A DNA stretch of 49,287 nt, from assembly GCA_021203545.1 (NCBI GenBank), contig JAJQAZ010000065.1, positions 1 through 49,287 on the forward strand, read 5' to 3'. The position numbers were made by a program, and so were the translations under genes. This DNA comes from Tannerellaceae bacterium (GTDB taxonomy: Bacteria > Bacteroidota > Bacteroidia > Bacteroidales > Tannerellaceae). Below are positions 17,826 through 28,204 of the stretch, piece after piece. The notes under the pieces are model-generated. The model was given only the letters and a program-made list of their open reading frames with translations. It did not search any database and was not told the origin of the DNA. How positions within the stretch are numbered: the stretch's first letter is position 1; each line of letters opens with the position of its first letter.

Positions 17826-20800
17826 ATGATTCAATTTTTCAAATCCTCAACAGAAACCATCCTGGCAGTAGAGGCTGCTCAATCTTTTTCGTCCGGAGAT
17901 ATTCAGAAACTGGTCTGGTTGTTCAACAATGCTACAGTAGTAGAAGGTGAAAAACTGGAAGGTTGGTTTGTGGGGCCCCGCCGTGAAATGATCACCCCGT
18001 GGAGTACCAACGCCGTGGAAATTACCCAGAATATGGGATTAAGTGGAATCAGCCGGATTGAAGAGTACTATCCGGTTTCTTCGGGTGATGCGGAACACGA
18101 CCCTATGCTGCAACGGATCTATAATGGTTTGGACCAGGGTATCTTTACAATCAGTAAACAACCCGATCCGATTGTTTATATTGAGGATATTGAAGCCTAT
18201 AATAAACAGGAAGGGCTTGCACTGAGCGAAGACGAAGTGGAGTACCTGAATGAAGTAAGCCAAAAACTGAACCGGAAACTGACGGATAGCGAAGTATACG
18301 GTTTTGCCCAGGTGAATTCGGAACATTGCCGCCACAAAATATTTGGTGGAACATTTGTGATCGATGGGGAAGAGAAAGAAAGCTCCCTGTTCAACCTGAT
18401 TAAGAAAACATCGGCCGAAAACCCGAATAAACTGGTCTCTGCCTATAAAGATAATGTGGCCTTTAACGAAGGGCCTGTTGTTGAACAGTTTGCCCCGGCA
18501 AGTGGAGATAAACCCGATTATTTTGAAGTCAGAGATATTAAAACCGTTATATCGCTGAAAGCGGAAACCCATAACTTCCCTACAACAGTAGAGCCGTTTA
18601 ACGGTGCTGCTACCGGAACGGGCGGGGAGATCCGTGACCGTCTGGGGGGAGGGAAAGCATCGTTGCCGATTGCCGGAACAGCTGTTTATATGACTTCGTA
18701 TCCGCGTAGCGAAGGTGCCCGGGAATGGGAAAAGATATTAGATCCACGTCCGTGGCTATACCAGACACCGGAACAAATCCTTATCAAAGCATCGAATGGT
18801 GCTTCTGATTTTGGGAATAAATATGGTCAACCATTGATTTGCGGCTCTGTACTGACATTTGAACATGAAGAGAATGATAAAAAGTATGGTTACGATAAAG
18901 TAATTATGCTGGCAGGGGGTGTTGGTTACGCCAATATGCGCGACGCGCTGAAAGGGGATCCGAAACCGGGTGAAAAAGTTGTTGTAATAGGAGGAGATAA
19001 CTACCGCATCGGTATGGGTGGTGGTGTTGTATCTTCTGTAAATACAGGACAGTTTACCAGTGGTATTGAATTGAATGCTGTGCAGCGTGCCAATCCCGAG
19101 ATGCAGAAACGGGCTGCGAATGTGATCCGTGCGATTGCCGAATCGGAAGACAATCCGATTGTTTCTATACACGACCACGGTGCAGGCGGACACCTGAACT
19201 GTTTGTCTGAATTGGTGGAAGCGACCGGTGGACGTATTGAAATAGATAAATTACCGGTGGGCGACCCGACTCTTTCCGCCAAAGAGATTATCGGAAACGA
19301 GAGCCAGGAACGGATGGGGCTGTTGATAGAAGAAAAAGATGTAGAACGCATTCAACGAATCGCGGAACGCGAACGGGCTCCTATGTATGTAGTAGGGGAG
19401 ACGACCGACGATATGCAGTTTGTGTTTGAACAGGCCGACGGACAAAAACCCATTGATATTAAACTGGAATATATGTTTGGTAAACCACCTAAAACGGTTA
19501 TGACTGACCATACGGTGGAAGAGACATTTGCTCCGGTGCAATATAAAGAATCAGAGATACACCATTATCTGGAAAATGTGTTACAACTGGAGGCTGTAGC
19601 CTGTAAAGACTGGCTGACAAATAAGGTAGACCGTTCGGTAACCGGAAAGATTGCCCGCCAGCAATGCCAGGGTGAACTACAGTTGCCACTTAGCGACCTG
19701 GGTGCGGTAGCGTTAGACTACCGGGGTAAAGCAGGTATTGCTACTTCAATCGGACATGCTCCGCAGGTAGCGATGATCGACCCGGCTGCCGGTTCTGTAA
19801 TTGCAATAGCCGAATCGTTGACCAACATCGTATTTGCTCCGCTGACCGATCAGTTGGAGGGGGTATCATTAAGTGCGAACTGGATGTGGCCCTGCCGCAA
19901 CGAAGGGGAAGATGCCCGTTTGTATAAGGCAGTAGAAGCCGCTTCGGACTTTGCCTGTGCTCTGGGGATTAATATTCCTACCGGAAAAGATTCTTTGTCT
20001 ATGACCCAGAAGTATGGAGATGATAAAGTAATCGCACCGGGAACAGTTATAATCTCGGCAGGAGGTGAAGTAAGCGACATCCGGAAAATTGTTTCTCCGG
20101 TGTTGAGTAAAGATAAAAATAGTTACATCTATTATATAGATTTCTCGTTTGATACTTTCAAGCTGGGAGGTTCGGCACTGGCACAGGTATTGAATAAGCT
20201 GGGTAACGAAGTGCCGACAGTAAAAGATCCGGACTATTTCCGGGATGCCTTTAACACGATTCAGGAAGCGATTGAAAAAGAGCTTATCCTGGCCGGACAC
20301 GATATATCTGCCGGTGGTATGCTTACCGCGCTGCTGGAAATGTGTTTCGCAAATGTGGAAGGTGGTCTGGAAGTTAATCTGGATACAATTAACGAAGAAG
20401 ATATTATCAAAATACTTTTCTCTGAGAATCCGGGAATCCTGGTACAGGTAAAAGATAAGAAAAGTTTTGAAACGTTGCTGAAAGACAATGGTGTAGGATA
20501 TGCTATCGTAGCGCGTCCGGTAGAAGAACGCCATATGCTGGTTAATAAAGAAGGTATTCAATATCATTTCGGTATTGACTATATGCGCGATGTATGGTAC
20601 TCGTCTTCTTATAAACTGGATATCAAACAGAGTGGAAGCATTTGCGCCGGAAACCGTTTCGAAAACTATAAGATCCAGCCGTTGGAATTCAAATACAATA
20701 AGAACTTTGACGGAACACTGGCTTCGTTAGGCCTTTCGGCCGACCGTCGCCAGCCAACAGGTATTAAAGCGGCTATTCTGCGTGATAAGGGAACGAATGG

Positions 20801-21515
20801 CGAGCGCGAAATGGCGTACACCTTGTATCTGGCTGGTTTCGATGTGAAAGATGTACACCTGACTGACCTTGCTTCGGGCCGGGAAACACTGGAAGATGTG
20901 AACTTCATTGTTTTCTGTGGCGGTTTCTCAAACTCTGATGTGTTAGGTTCTGCAAAGGGTTGGGCTGCCGGTATCCTGTATAACGAAAAGGCGAAGAAAG
21001 CAATAGATAACTTCTATGCCCGTAAGGATACATTAAGTCTGGGTATCTGTAACGGTTGCCAGTTAATGGCCGAACTGGAATTGCAGTATCCGGAGCACGA
21101 AATGAAGCATAAAATGCTGCACAATGATTCCCATAAATTTGAATCGGAGTTTATCTCCCTTGAAATTCCGAAGAACAATTCTGTCATGTTGGGGTCGTTA
21201 AGCGGAACAAAATTGGGTATCTGGGTAGCGCACGGAGAGGGTAAATTCTCGTTCCCATATGAAGAAAAAGAATACCATGTAATAGCTAAATATAATTACG
21301 AAGGTTATCCCGCTAATCCGAACGGATCACCCTGGTCGGTAGCCGGTGTATGTTCGAAAGACGGACGTCACCTGTCTCTAATGCCACATCCGGAACGTGC
21401 TATCTTCCCCTGGCAATGCGGATATTATCCTGAAGACCGCAAGAAAGACGAAGTAACTCCCTGGATAGAAGCTTTTGTAAATGCCCGCAAATGGGTGGAA
21501 ATGCAGAAAGCCTAA
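17826..21515 (+). CDS. purL: Phosphoribosylformylglycinamidine synthase (single-chain)
   Basis: Fourth step of purine synthesis: converts FGAR, glutamine and ATP to FGAM. 1229 residues from the ATG at 17826, the large single-chain form of proteobacteria and Bacteroidetes, not the split PurS/PurL/PurQ form. Seen: N-terminal PurS-like part, the FGAR/ATP-binding core with [34 protein letters not shown], and a C-terminal class I glutamine amidotransferase with the catalytic Cys in LGICNGCQL (about residue 1075) and the His-Glu pair in MPHPERA. The longer frame opening upstream at 17748 overlaps the promoter and is unlikely. Alone in its transcript, ended by a strong terminator. Confidence 0.96.
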   Translation: MIQFFKSSTETILAVEAAQSFSSGDIQKLVWLFNNATVVEGEKLEGWFVGPRREMITPWSTNAVEITQNMGLSGISRIEEYYPVSSGDAEHDPMLQRIYNGLDQGIFTISKQPDPIVYIEDIEAYNKQEGLALSEDEVEYLNEVSQKLNRKLTDSEVYGFAQVNSEHCRHKIFGGTFVIDGEEKESSLFNLIKKTSAENPNKLVSAYKDNVAFNEGPVVEQFAPASGDKPDYFEVRDIKTVISLKAETHNFPTTVEPFNGAATGTGGEIRDRLGGGKASLPIAGTAVYMTSYPRSEGAREWEKILDPRPWLYQTPEQILIKASNGASDFGNKYGQPLICGSVLTFEHEENDKKYGYDKVIMLAGGVGYANMRDALKGDPKPGEKVVVIGGDNYRIGMGGGVVSSVNTGQFTSGIELNAVQRANPEMQKRAANVIRAIAESEDNPIVSIHDHGAGGHLNCLSELVEATGGRIEIDKLPVGDPTLSAKEIIGNESQERMGLLIEEKDVERIQRIAERERAPMYVVGETTDDMQFVFEQADGQKPIDIKLEYMFGKPPKTVMTDHTVEETFAPVQYKESEIHHYLENVLQLEAVACKDWLTNKVDRSVTGKIARQQCQGELQLPLSDLGAVALDYRGKAGIATSIGHAPQVAMIDPAAGSVIAIAESLTNIVFAPLTDQLEGVSLSANWMWPCRNEGEDARLYKAVEAASDFACALGINIPTGKDSLSMTQKYGDDKVIAPGTVIISAGGEVSDIRKIVSPVLSKDKNSYIYYIDFSFDTFKLGGSALAQVLNKLGNEVPTVKDPDYFRDAFNTIQEAIEKELILAGHDISAGGMLTALLEMCFANVEGGLEVNLDTINEEDIIKILFSENPGILVQVKDKKSFETLLKDNGVGYAIVARPVEERHMLVNKEGIQYHFGIDYMRDVWYSSSYKLDIKQSGSICAGNRFENYKIQPLEFKYNKNFDGTLASLGLSADRRQPTGIKAAILRDKGTNGEREMAYTLYLAGFDVKDVHLTDLASGRETLEDVNFIVFCGGFSNSDVLGSAKGWAAGILYNEKAKKAIDNFYARKDTLSLGICNGCQLMAELELQYPEHEMKHKMLHNDSHKFESEFISLEIPKNNSVMLGSLSGTKLGIWVAHGEGKFSFPYEEKEYHVIAKYNYEGYPANPNGSPWSVAGVCSKDGRHLSLMPHPERAIFPWQCGYYPEDRKKDEVTPWIEAFVNARKWVEMQKA

Positions 21516-21534
21516 GACGACATTTGATTTAAAA

Positions 21535-21600
21535 TAAGAAGAGGATTACCGGAAAGGATGAATGTAAAAATCAACCTTTTAGGTAATCCTCTTATTTTTT
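21535..21600 (+). terminator. Terminator of purL
   Basis: AAGAGGATTACC (21539-21550) pairs exactly with GGTAATCCTCTT (21582-21593), then ATTTTTT. It begins about 20 bases after the purL stop. Confidence 0.92.
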
Positions 21601-21633
21601 AGACAGATATTATTATATGTATACTTGTTTTCC

Positions 21634-21641
21634 TATTTTTG
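21634..21641 (+). promoter_or_regulatory. Promoter -7 element of the outer-membrane protein gene
   Basis: TATTTTTG fits TAnnTTTG and lies 43 bases before the start codon. The -33 side is not clear. Confidence 0.45.
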
Positions 21642-21684
21642 TTCAACGCTTAACGGAATTATTAACTTTAATAAATGAGAGAGT

Positions 21685-22284
21685 ATGAAAAAGATCGTAG
21701 CCTTATTATTACTTGCCTTTGCAACTTTACATGCACATGCACAGGAATTTCATGTGATTCCTAAGATCGGACTAAACTTTGCCAATATGACCGGTATCGA
21801 AGGAAGTATGAAACCGGGTATGAATATAGGTGTATCCGGCGAATGGATGGTAACCCATAATGTTGCTTTTGAACCCGGACTGTATTTTTCAATGCAGGGA
21901 TCAAAAGAGTCAGAAGGAGGAATAACTGTGAAGTTAAATACGAACTATATTAATATCCCTCTTTTGGCAAAAGCTTATGTTTATGACGGATTTCATGTTT
22001 TTGTCGGTCCGCAAATAGGAATTAATGCTTCTACAAAGGCGAAAGTAAAAAGTTCAGGCGTTTCAATTTCTGCAGATGCTGATAAAATGATGAAGACGAT
22101 GAATCTGGATTTAGTATTGGGTATCGGATATCAGTTGGATATGGGATTATTACTTTCCCTGAATTATAATGTAGGCTTAACCAATGTTTTGAATCAGGAT
22201 TATAGAGATGACTATGGAACAAGTTTTAAAGGCGAAAAAAGCCGCCACAGTGTAGTTCAACTAAATGTAGGCTGGCGTTTCTGA
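21685..22284 (+). CDS. Outer-membrane beta-barrel protein, PorT-like
   Basis: 199 residues. Signal peptide (1-19, ending HAHAQ), then alternating amphipathic strands with turns (PKIGLNFANMTG, FEPGLYFSMQGSK, NYINIPLLAKAYVYDGFHVFVGPQIG, LDLVLGIGYQLDMGLLLSLNYNVGL) and a final strand ending in Phe (VQLNVGWRF), as expected for an outer-membrane barrel of the PorT/OMP_b-brl_2 type. Single-gene unit between terminators. Exact role unknown. Confidence 0.85.
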   Translation: MKKIVALLLLAFATLHAHAQEFHVIPKIGLNFANMTGIEGSMKPGMNIGVSGEWMVTHNVAFEPGLYFSMQGSKESEGGITVKLNTNYINIPLLAKAYVYDGFHVFVGPQIGINASTKAKVKSSGVSISADADKMMKTMNLDLVLGIGYQLDMGLLLSLNYNVGLTNVLNQDYRDDYGTSFKGEKSRHSVVQLNVGWRF

Positions 22285-22333
22285 TAAGTAACCTTACAAA
22301 TTGATCAAAATCGTTAGAAGCTGCTAAAGAGTA

Positions 22334-22532
22334 AAACCCTGTCAGGGTTTAATCCTATATATTTATTAACCCGGGGTGTCGTTGTACTTTACCCCGGGCT
22401 ATTTCTTGATTCCTGTAAGGAATCAAACAGATTATTGTTTATAATTTATAAGTTAGTTTTTAGATATTTACTAGAGAGGTGAATCGTTCTAAATTGTAAT
22501 CAGAAGTTAATACGTCAATGGGCTGAAAGCCC
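22334..22532. repeat. Mosaic of four unlike palindromes
   Basis: AAACCCTGTCAGGGTTT (22334-22350), CCCGGGGT...ACCCCGGG (22370-22398), TTGATTCCT-GTA-AGGAATCAA (22406-22426) and GGGCTGAAAGCCC (22520-22532). Repeats of this kind are scattered through many Bacteroidales genomes. Confidence 0.8.
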
Positions 22533-22796
22533 TAACAGTTTTTAGTCAGATTTAAAAGCCGCAAAATATTTATAGCTGTTTCTTAGTGGTTATAGCTTGT
22601 GTATTTGTTTTATTCCTAATGATATACAAAAACATAACAATAATCTCTCTATTGCTTAGAGGTAATAACATCTTCATTCATTTGACAAAGGATTGTAATA
22701 TGGAGAGTGTACTTTTGCCAGTGTTAAAGGAATCTGAAATTTTGATCCTATTAAGAATTTTTATACCAAGACACATTAATTTCACTCTGATTTGCG

Positions 22797-22826
22797 AAAG
22801 CTGTCTCGGGAAGAGACGGCTTTTTT
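22797..22826 (+). terminator. Terminator-like hairpin before surE
   Basis: AAAGCTGTCTC and GAGACGGCTTT form a stem around GGGAA, followed by a run of T. It ends about 37 bases before the surE start, so it either ends upstream transcripts or acts as a leader hairpin. Confidence 0.75.
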
Positions 22827-22863
22827 GTATCTTTACCTATTCAAATTATAATTTATATGCGCG

Positions 22864-23625
22864 ATGAGTAAACCTCTTATATTGATTTCGAATGATGATG
22901 GTGTGCAGGCTAAAGGTATTTGTTCACTGATTGATGGTGTACGGGAGTTTGGTGATATTCTGGTTGTTGCGCCGGATGGGCCGCGCTCCGGCATGTCGGG
23001 AGCCATTACTTCTACCATACCTATCAAAGCTTCTTTATTGAAAAAAGAAGAAGGATTAACCATATATAGCTGTACGGGAACGCCGGTAGATTGTGTAAAA
23101 CTGGCGATGAACCAACTGACGGATAGAAAACCGGATCTGGTGATTTCCGGAATTAATCATGGTTCGAATATGGCTATTTGTGTTCATTATTCGGGTACAG
23201 TAGGCGCTGCTATAGAGGGGTGCATATTTGGTGTTCCTTCTATTGCCGTATCGGTGACCGATCATTCTCCGGATGCTGATTTTGGCGAAACAGTGCGTTT
23301 GCTTCGCCAGGTGGTACCGGTAGTTTTGAAAGAAGGGCTTCCTGCCGGTACTTATCTGAATATGAATGTACCCAATATACCGGAAGTGAAAGGTATTAAA
23401 GTGAAACAGCAGGCAGCGGGAAAATGGATCAATGAATATATGTGCTCAGAGAATGCGTTGGGCCATCCTGTTTATTGGCTGACAGGTGATTTTTGTAACA
23501 GTGATCCGGAGAATCCGGAAAATGATACAACGGCACTCGATAATGGATATGCCTCGCTGGTGCCCTGTAAAATAGATGTAACGGATTATAATTACCTGGA
23601 TACATTAAATAACCTGTTTTCTTAA
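22864..23625 (+). CDS. surE: 5'/3'-nucleotidase SurE
   Basis: Metal-dependent phosphatase of nucleoside monophosphates, cytoplasmic, linked to stationary survival. 253 residues. The N-terminal [12 protein letters not shown] holds the two metal-binding Asp (11 and 12); [13 protein letters not shown] and [12 protein letters not shown] complete the active site. It is followed by lpxB after 13 bases on the same strand, a pairing common in Bacteroidetes, so the two are probably one operon. Confidence 0.95.
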   Translation: MSKPLILISNDDGVQAKGICSLIDGVREFGDILVVAPDGPRSGMSGAITSTIPIKASLLKKEEGLTIYSCTGTPVDCVKLAMNQLTDRKPDLVISGINHGSNMAICVHYSGTVGAAIEGCIFGVPSIAVSVTDHSPDADFGETVRLLRQVVPVVLKEGLPAGTYLNMNVPNIPEVKGIKVKQQAAGKWINEYMCSENALGHPVYWLTGDFCNSDPENPENDTTALDNGYASLVPCKIDVTDYNYLDTLNNLFS

Positions 23626-23638
23626 ATACGATTTTTCT

Positions 23639-24775
23639 ATGAAGTATTATCTGATTGCCGGGGAAGCTTCCGGAGATTTACATGCTTCGAATCTGATGAA
23701 GTCTTTGAAAGAAGAAGACCCACAGGCTGAATTTCGCTTTCTGGGCGGCGATCTGATGCAATCCGCTGGCGGTACTCTGGTAAAGCATTACCGGGAAATG
23801 GCATTTATGGGTTTTATTCCGGTATTGATGAATCTGAAAACGATTCTGAAGAATATGGAGGTTTGTCGGAATGATATACGCGCTTACCAGCCGGATGTGG
23901 TGATATTGGTAGATTATCCGGGTTTTAACCTGAAAATAACTAAATATGTGAAAGAGCAGTTGCATCTGCCTGTTTACTATTATATTTCTCCCAAAATATG
24001 GGCATGGAAACAATACCGTATCAAAGCTTTCCGTAAGTATGTGGACAGGGTGTTCTGTATCCTTCCTTTTGAGAAAGAGTTTTTTAATCGTCTGAATTAT
24101 CCGGTTGATTATGTGGGGAATCCCTCTGTTGATTCTGTCGCGGAATTTCGTGCCCACTATACTCTTTCACCGGAAGAGTTTTACGAACAGCACCAGCTGC
24201 AAAAAGGAAAACCTATAATTGCCCTGTTATCGGGGAGCCGGAAACAGGAGATAAAAGATAATTTGCCTTCTATGCTGGAGGTGGTATCTGCTTTTCCGGA
24301 TTACCAACCGGTTATAGCCGGCGCGCCGGGAATAAATGAAGATTATTATGCCTGCTATACCGACGGGAAAAAGGTATCGATCGTTTTTGGCCAGACTTAT
24401 CCGCTCCTGACTCATAGTACGGCTGCCCTGGTTACATCGGGTACCGCTACTCTGGAAACATCTCTTTTCCGTGTGCCCCAGATAGTTTGTTATTATACAC
24501 CTATAGGGCCTGTAACCGGAGCTATTTTCCGTAACCTGTTTCCTATAGAGTATATCTCGCTTGTAAACCTGATAGCAGGACGTGAGGTTGTGCAGGAATT
24601 GTTTGCAAATAAATTTACGATTACAAATATTTATAACGAACTTCATAAAATTTTAACTGATACCGGATACCGCCGGCAGATGCTTTCCGGTTATGACGAA
24701 GTAATAACAATGCTGGGTAAACCGGGTGCTTCGCAATGTGCCGCTCACCTAATTATCCAATCTTTAACACATTAA
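23639..24775 (+). CDS. lpxB: Lipid-A-disaccharide synthase
   Basis: Joins UDP-2,3-diacylglucosamine and lipid X to form the lipid A disaccharide, at the inner face of the inner membrane. 378 residues, full length for LpxB. Seen: N-terminal YYLIAGEASGDLHASNLM, FLGGDLMQSAG, AFMGFIPVL, VDYPGFNLKITKY, YYISPKIWAWKQYRI, YVGNPSVD, ALLSGSRKQEI and the C-terminal LVTSGTATLETSL, all typical of this GT-B enzyme. Second gene after surE. Confidence 0.96.
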   Translation: MKYYLIAGEASGDLHASNLMKSLKEEDPQAEFRFLGGDLMQSAGGTLVKHYREMAFMGFIPVLMNLKTILKNMEVCRNDIRAYQPDVVILVDYPGFNLKITKYVKEQLHLPVYYYISPKIWAWKQYRIKAFRKYVDRVFCILPFEKEFFNRLNYPVDYVGNPSVDSVAEFRAHYTLSPEEFYEQHQLQKGKPIIALLSGSRKQEIKDNLPSMLEVVSAFPDYQPVIAGAPGINEDYYACYTDGKKVSIVFGQTYPLLTHSTAALVTSGTATLETSLFRVPQIVCYYTPIGPVTGAIFRNLFPIEYISLVNLIAGREVVQELFANKFTITNIYNELHKILTDTGYRRQMLSGYDEVITMLGKPGASQCAAHLIIQSLTH

Positions 24776-24856
24776 CAAATTTAATTTCCTGGCTTGCAGC
24801 AAATCAACGTTTTTATACATCTTTTTATTTGAGTGTGAATAGAGACAACTCCGAGA

Positions 24857-25601
24857 ATGAAAATGATGAAGACGTTGATGAAGCTTTTATTGATCCTGCC
24901 TGCAATAAGTATTTATTCCTATTCCCTTCTTGTTTGAATGAGGATAGTAATGATGCAGACCTGGATGGATATTATGTAACAGTTGTCCCCGGAGAGAGTG
25001 GCTCATTTTATCTGGTCACAGATGAAGGGGAAACACTGGAACCCATAAAGAATTATACTTTTAAACCGGAAAGACGCCAGCGAGCGGTAGCGGTTTTTAC
25101 TTTGCTGGAAAAAGAATCTGTTTTGTATGATAGGATGATAGATGTACACCGGTTGGATACTTTCCTTACAAAACCGATTGTTGAAAATCTGGGCGACAGA
25201 AATACCGAAGTATATGGAAATGACCCGGTTTTTATTAATAAATATTGGATTGGCGACGGTTTTCTGAATATATGGTTCAGTACATACCAGGGTAATAAAA
25301 CGCATGTTATAAACCTGATTCAGGTAGACCCGGAGAATAATCCTTATGAGTTAGAGTTCCGGCATAATGCTAACAACGATAGTCGCTATCAGATTGGCTA
25401 CGGAATCGTAGCATTTGATCTGTCTCATTACCTTATACAAACGGTGAAAAGGTGAAGCTGAGATTTAAATTTAACGAAGAAGGAACCGGAATAAGGTATA
25501 GTGAACAGATGGAGTATAACTCCAAAGCACAGGTTCTTCCGGGTAATCCGGAAATCCCGCAGGCAACGCTTCCAGGAAACAGACTATTGATTTTTAATTA
25601 A
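24857..25601 (+). CDS. NigD-like lipoprotein, frameshifted twice as read
   Basis: Probable surface or periplasmic lipoprotein of the NigD-like family, of unknown function. The ATG at 24857 opens MKMMKTLMKLLLILPAIS, which as read runs to a stop; adding one T to T3 (24912-24914) continues into FLFPSCLNEDSNDADLDG, a proper lipobox and mature start. The middle (DGYYVTVVPGESGSFYLVTDEG, then VFTLLE, KYWIGDGFLNIWFSTYQG) is the NigD N and C domains. At the other end, adding one A to A3 (25439-25441) carries DLSHYLIQ into NGEKVKLRFKFNEEGTG and a natural end at 25601. Both fixes together give 248 residues exactly. A longer frame starting at 24736 overlaps lpxB and lacks the signal peptide. Confidence 0.8.
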
Positions 25602-25648
25602 CACCTTCCCACATAACTTTTATTTTTATCATTTAGTTCAGAGAAGAC

Positions 25649-25678
25649 GGGCATCGTGATGATGCCTTTCTTTTTTTA
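25649..25678 (+). terminator. Terminator of the NigD-like gene
   Basis: GGCATC-GTGAT-GATGCC stem followed by TTTC and a run of seven T, 48 bases after the restored stop codon. Confidence 0.85.
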
Positions 25679-25734
25679 TATATTTTCGTGTACCGGATGC
25701 AACACTTCCGGAAATTTACCGTATTTATAAATAG

Positions 25735-26265
25735 ATGAATGAAACAACCGAATATCTGATCAGAGGTTGCAGAAATGGGAAACATTCTTCGCAACAACTC
25801 TTATACCGGAAATATGCACGCAAACTCTATGTTACCTGCCTGCGTATTGTGGGTAGTACAGTGGAAGCTGAAGAGGCCACGCAGGATAGTTTTCTCAAAA
25901 TATTCAACCGGTTGGATCAATACAATGATTCTTTAAATTTTGAAGCCTGGATACACCGGATTGCCGTACATACAGCCATTGATTATGTAAGACGACAGGA
26001 ACCGGAATGGGTAGATCTTTCCCTTAATTTAATGATTCCCGGGGAAGAAGGACCTGATGAAGATGAAATTGAATATTCGGTAAATCAGATAAAAGAGGCC
26101 ATGACAAAATTGCCGTCCGGCTACAGAGTCATTCTTTCTCTTTATCTGTTTGAGGGATACGATATGGAGGAGATATCTTCTATATTGAATATTAAACCGG
26201 CCACTGTAAGAAGCCAATACATGCGGGCCAAAAGGAAACTGATAGAAATTATTTCAAAGAATTGA
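25735..26265 (+). CDS. ECF-type RNA polymerase sigma factor
   Basis: 176 residues. Region 2: YRKYARKLYVTCLRIVGSTVEAEEATQDSFLKIF then FEAWIHRIAVHTAIDYVRR; region 4: LPSGYRVILSLYLFEGYDMEEISSILNIKPATVRSQYMRAKRKL. First of three closely spaced genes, followed after 3 bases by a single-pass membrane protein and then a secreted repeat protein, a layout typical of an envelope-stress unit. The second ECF factor of the window; it is not a close copy of the one at 14512-15075. Confidence 0.93.
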   Translation: MNETTEYLIRGCRNGKHSSQQLLYRKYARKLYVTCLRIVGSTVEAEEATQDSFLKIFNRLDQYNDSLNFEAWIHRIAVHTAIDYVRRQEPEWVDLSLNLMIPGEEGPDEDEIEYSVNQIKEAMTKLPSGYRVILSLYLFEGYDMEEISSILNIKPATVRSQYMRAKRKLIEIISKN

Positions 26266-26268
26266 CAA

Positions 26269-26798
26269 ATGGATAAGTTAAAGTCATTTATAGATAATAA
26301 TAGGGATGCGTTTGATGATGTACCTCTTCCGGAAGGGCATTGGGAACGGTTTGAAAAAAACTTCCTGGCAAAAATTCTAACCGGATAAAGCGCTATAGTC
26401 TGATTGGTCTTGTTGCGGCAGCATCCGTTGTATTGTTTCTGTTTCTAACCATACCTGCAGAATGGGTAGAAGATAAATTTCAGATGACTGCCGATGTTTG
26501 TGAAAACCAGCAGGAAATGGAGGAATTAAAAATGTATTATGAAATGCAGATATATAATGTGGTTTCGCGCATGGAGAATATAAAGGAAGACAGTGATTCT
26601 CCTCTTGTGGTCGGTTTAATGGAAGCATCCCAACAGGTGTTGTCAGGAAACAACCGCTTTGAAAAAACAGTATTGCCCGGATTGCCCTGTTCCGACGATG
26701 GTCTGTTTGTAGTAAATCAACATTATTCTACCAGCCTGCAAAGCCTCCGCAGAATGCTGGATCAAATGGAGCAATATACAAGTAATAATAACAATTAA
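26269..26798 (+). CDS. Putative anti-sigma or membrane-anchored partner, frameshifted as read
   Basis: Starts at the ATG at 26269 (MDKLKSFIDNNRDAFDDVPLP), just after the sigma gene stop. As read it ends after about 40 codons; adding one A to A7 (26354-26360) gives HWERFEKKLPGKNSNRIKRYSLIGLVAAASVVLFLFLTIP, that is a soluble head joined to one membrane helix, followed by a periplasmic part with a glutamate-rich helix, 176 residues in all. N-terminal head plus single helix is the usual anti-sigma build. No named domain recognised; role is inferred from position. Confidence 0.72.
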
Positions 26799-26809
26799 AA
26801 CGTAATAAC

Positions 26810-27892
26810 ATGAAAGCAATAAACAAATATGCAGGCAGAATCCTATTCATTTTTAGTCTATTGATATGCCTGTCTGTATCTGTGCAGGCAGAAGAGTATG
26901 GGTTAGCTACAGTAGAACGGACCAAAGAACTGGGAGGCATATATAGTGTTAAAAATGGAGGAAAGGTAGATATACGGAATATGTATGGAGGGATTACAGT
27001 AAGCCATTGGAAGAAGAAAAATGAGGTAGAAATAAAAGTAATTGTTACAGCAAAAGCAGGAAGTGAACAACAGGCATTTGCTATTCTTGAACGTGTAAAT
27101 GTTACTTTTACAGATAAGCCTTTGGAGGTAGTTGCAAAGACAGACATTAGGTCGCAAAATAATAAAAAAGGTGAAAGCTTGGATGTTCATTATTATATTA
27201 CTGCCCATCCGGATATTGCCATGAAGTTAGACCAGCAATATGGAAATATCAATTTGCCTGATGAGAATAACACAAAAATAGATTTGATTGTAAAATATGG
27301 AAATATCCGTGGAGGAGATTTTGCTCAAAAGTTAGATATTCAGGCTGCTTATAGCAATGTTACTATAGGAGACGCTATGGATGTGAAGTTCGATCTGGCT
27401 TATTGCGGAGATGTAAACGTAAGAAATGGAAGAAGTATACAGGCGGATGCCAGATATTCAAATATAAAACTGAATGAAGTAGGTGATTTAAAAGTTGAAA
27501 TGAAGTATGGAAACCTGAGTGTTAAAGAAGTAGGTAGCTTTTCGTATGGTATGAAATATAGTGATGCAAAAATCGGAAGTTTGCACAGAGAACTGAAAGT
27601 AAGTGAAATGGCTTATTCTAATGTGACGGTGGATAGAGTGGCTCCTACAGTAACAAGTATCTATGCAAGTTCCAGATATGGTAATCTCACCCTTTCAGTA
27701 CCGGAAGGTTTAGCATTTGAAGTGGAAGCCAAAGGTATGAAATACGCCAGTTTTAACATGAATGGATTTGATGCCACTCATACCCATGTAGAAGCTCCCA
27801 GCTATTATAAATATACCATTAAAGGTGGAGGACAAACAAAAATCAGGTATGAAGGAAACAACTATGGTAATTTAACTATAAGAAAATACTAA
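26810..27892 (+). CDS. Secreted Y-G-N repeat protein, DUF4097-like
   Basis: 360 residues, signal peptide 1-27 (ending VQAEE). The mature part repeats Y-[GS]-[ND]-[ILV] about every 18-25 residues (MYGGITV, QYGNINL, KYGNIRG, AYSNVTI, ARYSNIKL, KYGNLSV, KYSDAKI, AYSNVTV, RYGNLTL, NYGNLTI), suggesting a stacked beta-solenoid like putative adhesins with DUF4097/DUF2807 folds. Third gene of the ECF sigma unit, 12 bases after the membrane protein. Cell-envelope location is likely; function unknown. Confidence 0.8.
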   Translation: MKAINKYAGRILFIFSLLICLSVSVQAEEYGLATVERTKELGGIYSVKNGGKVDIRNMYGGITVSHWKKKNEVEIKVIVTAKAGSEQQAFAILERVNVTFTDKPLEVVAKTDIRSQNNKKGESLDVHYYITAHPDIAMKLDQQYGNINLPDENNTKIDLIVKYGNIRGGDFAQKLDIQAAYSNVTIGDAMDVKFDLAYCGDVNVRNGRSIQADARYSNIKLNEVGDLKVEMKYGNLSVKEVGSFSYGMKYSDAKIGSLHRELKVSEMAYSNVTVDRVAPTVTSIYASSRYGNLTLSVPEGLAFEVEAKGMKYASFNMNGFDATHTHVEAPSYYKYTIKGGGQTKIRYEGNNYGNLTIRKY

Positions 27893-28204
27893 AAAATCCC
27901 TTCCTGAGAAACCTCTGTTCGGCGTAGCGAAGACGCCAATGTCATCAACTTAAGAGTTTTTGGTCAGAGGGGATTTGTAATCCCCGGCTAACGAGTATTA
28001 GGATCTGTGATCCGACAAACAAATGAATACCCATTAAATAGAGAGTTAGGAATCTTTAAGCGGATTACAAATCCTTATATTCCACAGGCGGGGATTGCAA
28101 ATCCCCTTCGACCAACAAAACAAGAAAAAATCCTTAAGTTGATGGCATTGGCGAAGATGCTACGTCGAACAGGGGCGACGACGCTACGTTGAACATGGTA
28201 GTTA
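27893..28204. other. Repeat-filled gap between convergent genes
   Basis: No gene. The gap is nearly filled by one composite repeat structure: long inverted arms at each side and four GGATT-type palindromes in between. Confidence 0.75.
27913..28175. repeat. Composite palindrome element with long inverted arms
   Basis: The left arm (27913-27960: CTGTTCGGCGTAGCG... CATCAACTTAAGAG) and the right arm (28127-28175, reverse complement CTGTTCGACGTAGCA...CATCAACTTAAGGA) are imperfect inverted repeats of about 48 bases. Between them are palindromes at 27969-27985, 28001-28013, 28062-28074 and 28091-28107. No coding frame of note inside. Confidence 0.8.

Larger units (their letters stand above)
22285..22863. 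other. Gap with mixed palindromes, no supportable gene
   Basis: Almost 580 bases. The first half has four different palindromes (22334-22532), the second half is A/T-rich and ends with a terminator-like hairpin just before surE. A 93-codon frame (22586-22867) has no start context or domain that would support it. Confidence 0.7.

Noticed and set aside
22586-22867. 93-codon plus-strand frame before surE
   Set aside because: Low-complexity hydrophobic start, crosses a terminator-like hairpin and runs into the surE start.
24736-24856. Longer N-terminus for the NigD-like protein
   Set aside because: Overlaps the lpxB end and gives no signal peptide; the frame from 24857 with one added T gives a perfect lipoprotein signal.
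27913-28175. Insertion sequence
   Set aside because: Long inverted arms, but the 160-base core has no transposase frame; kept as a repeat element only.
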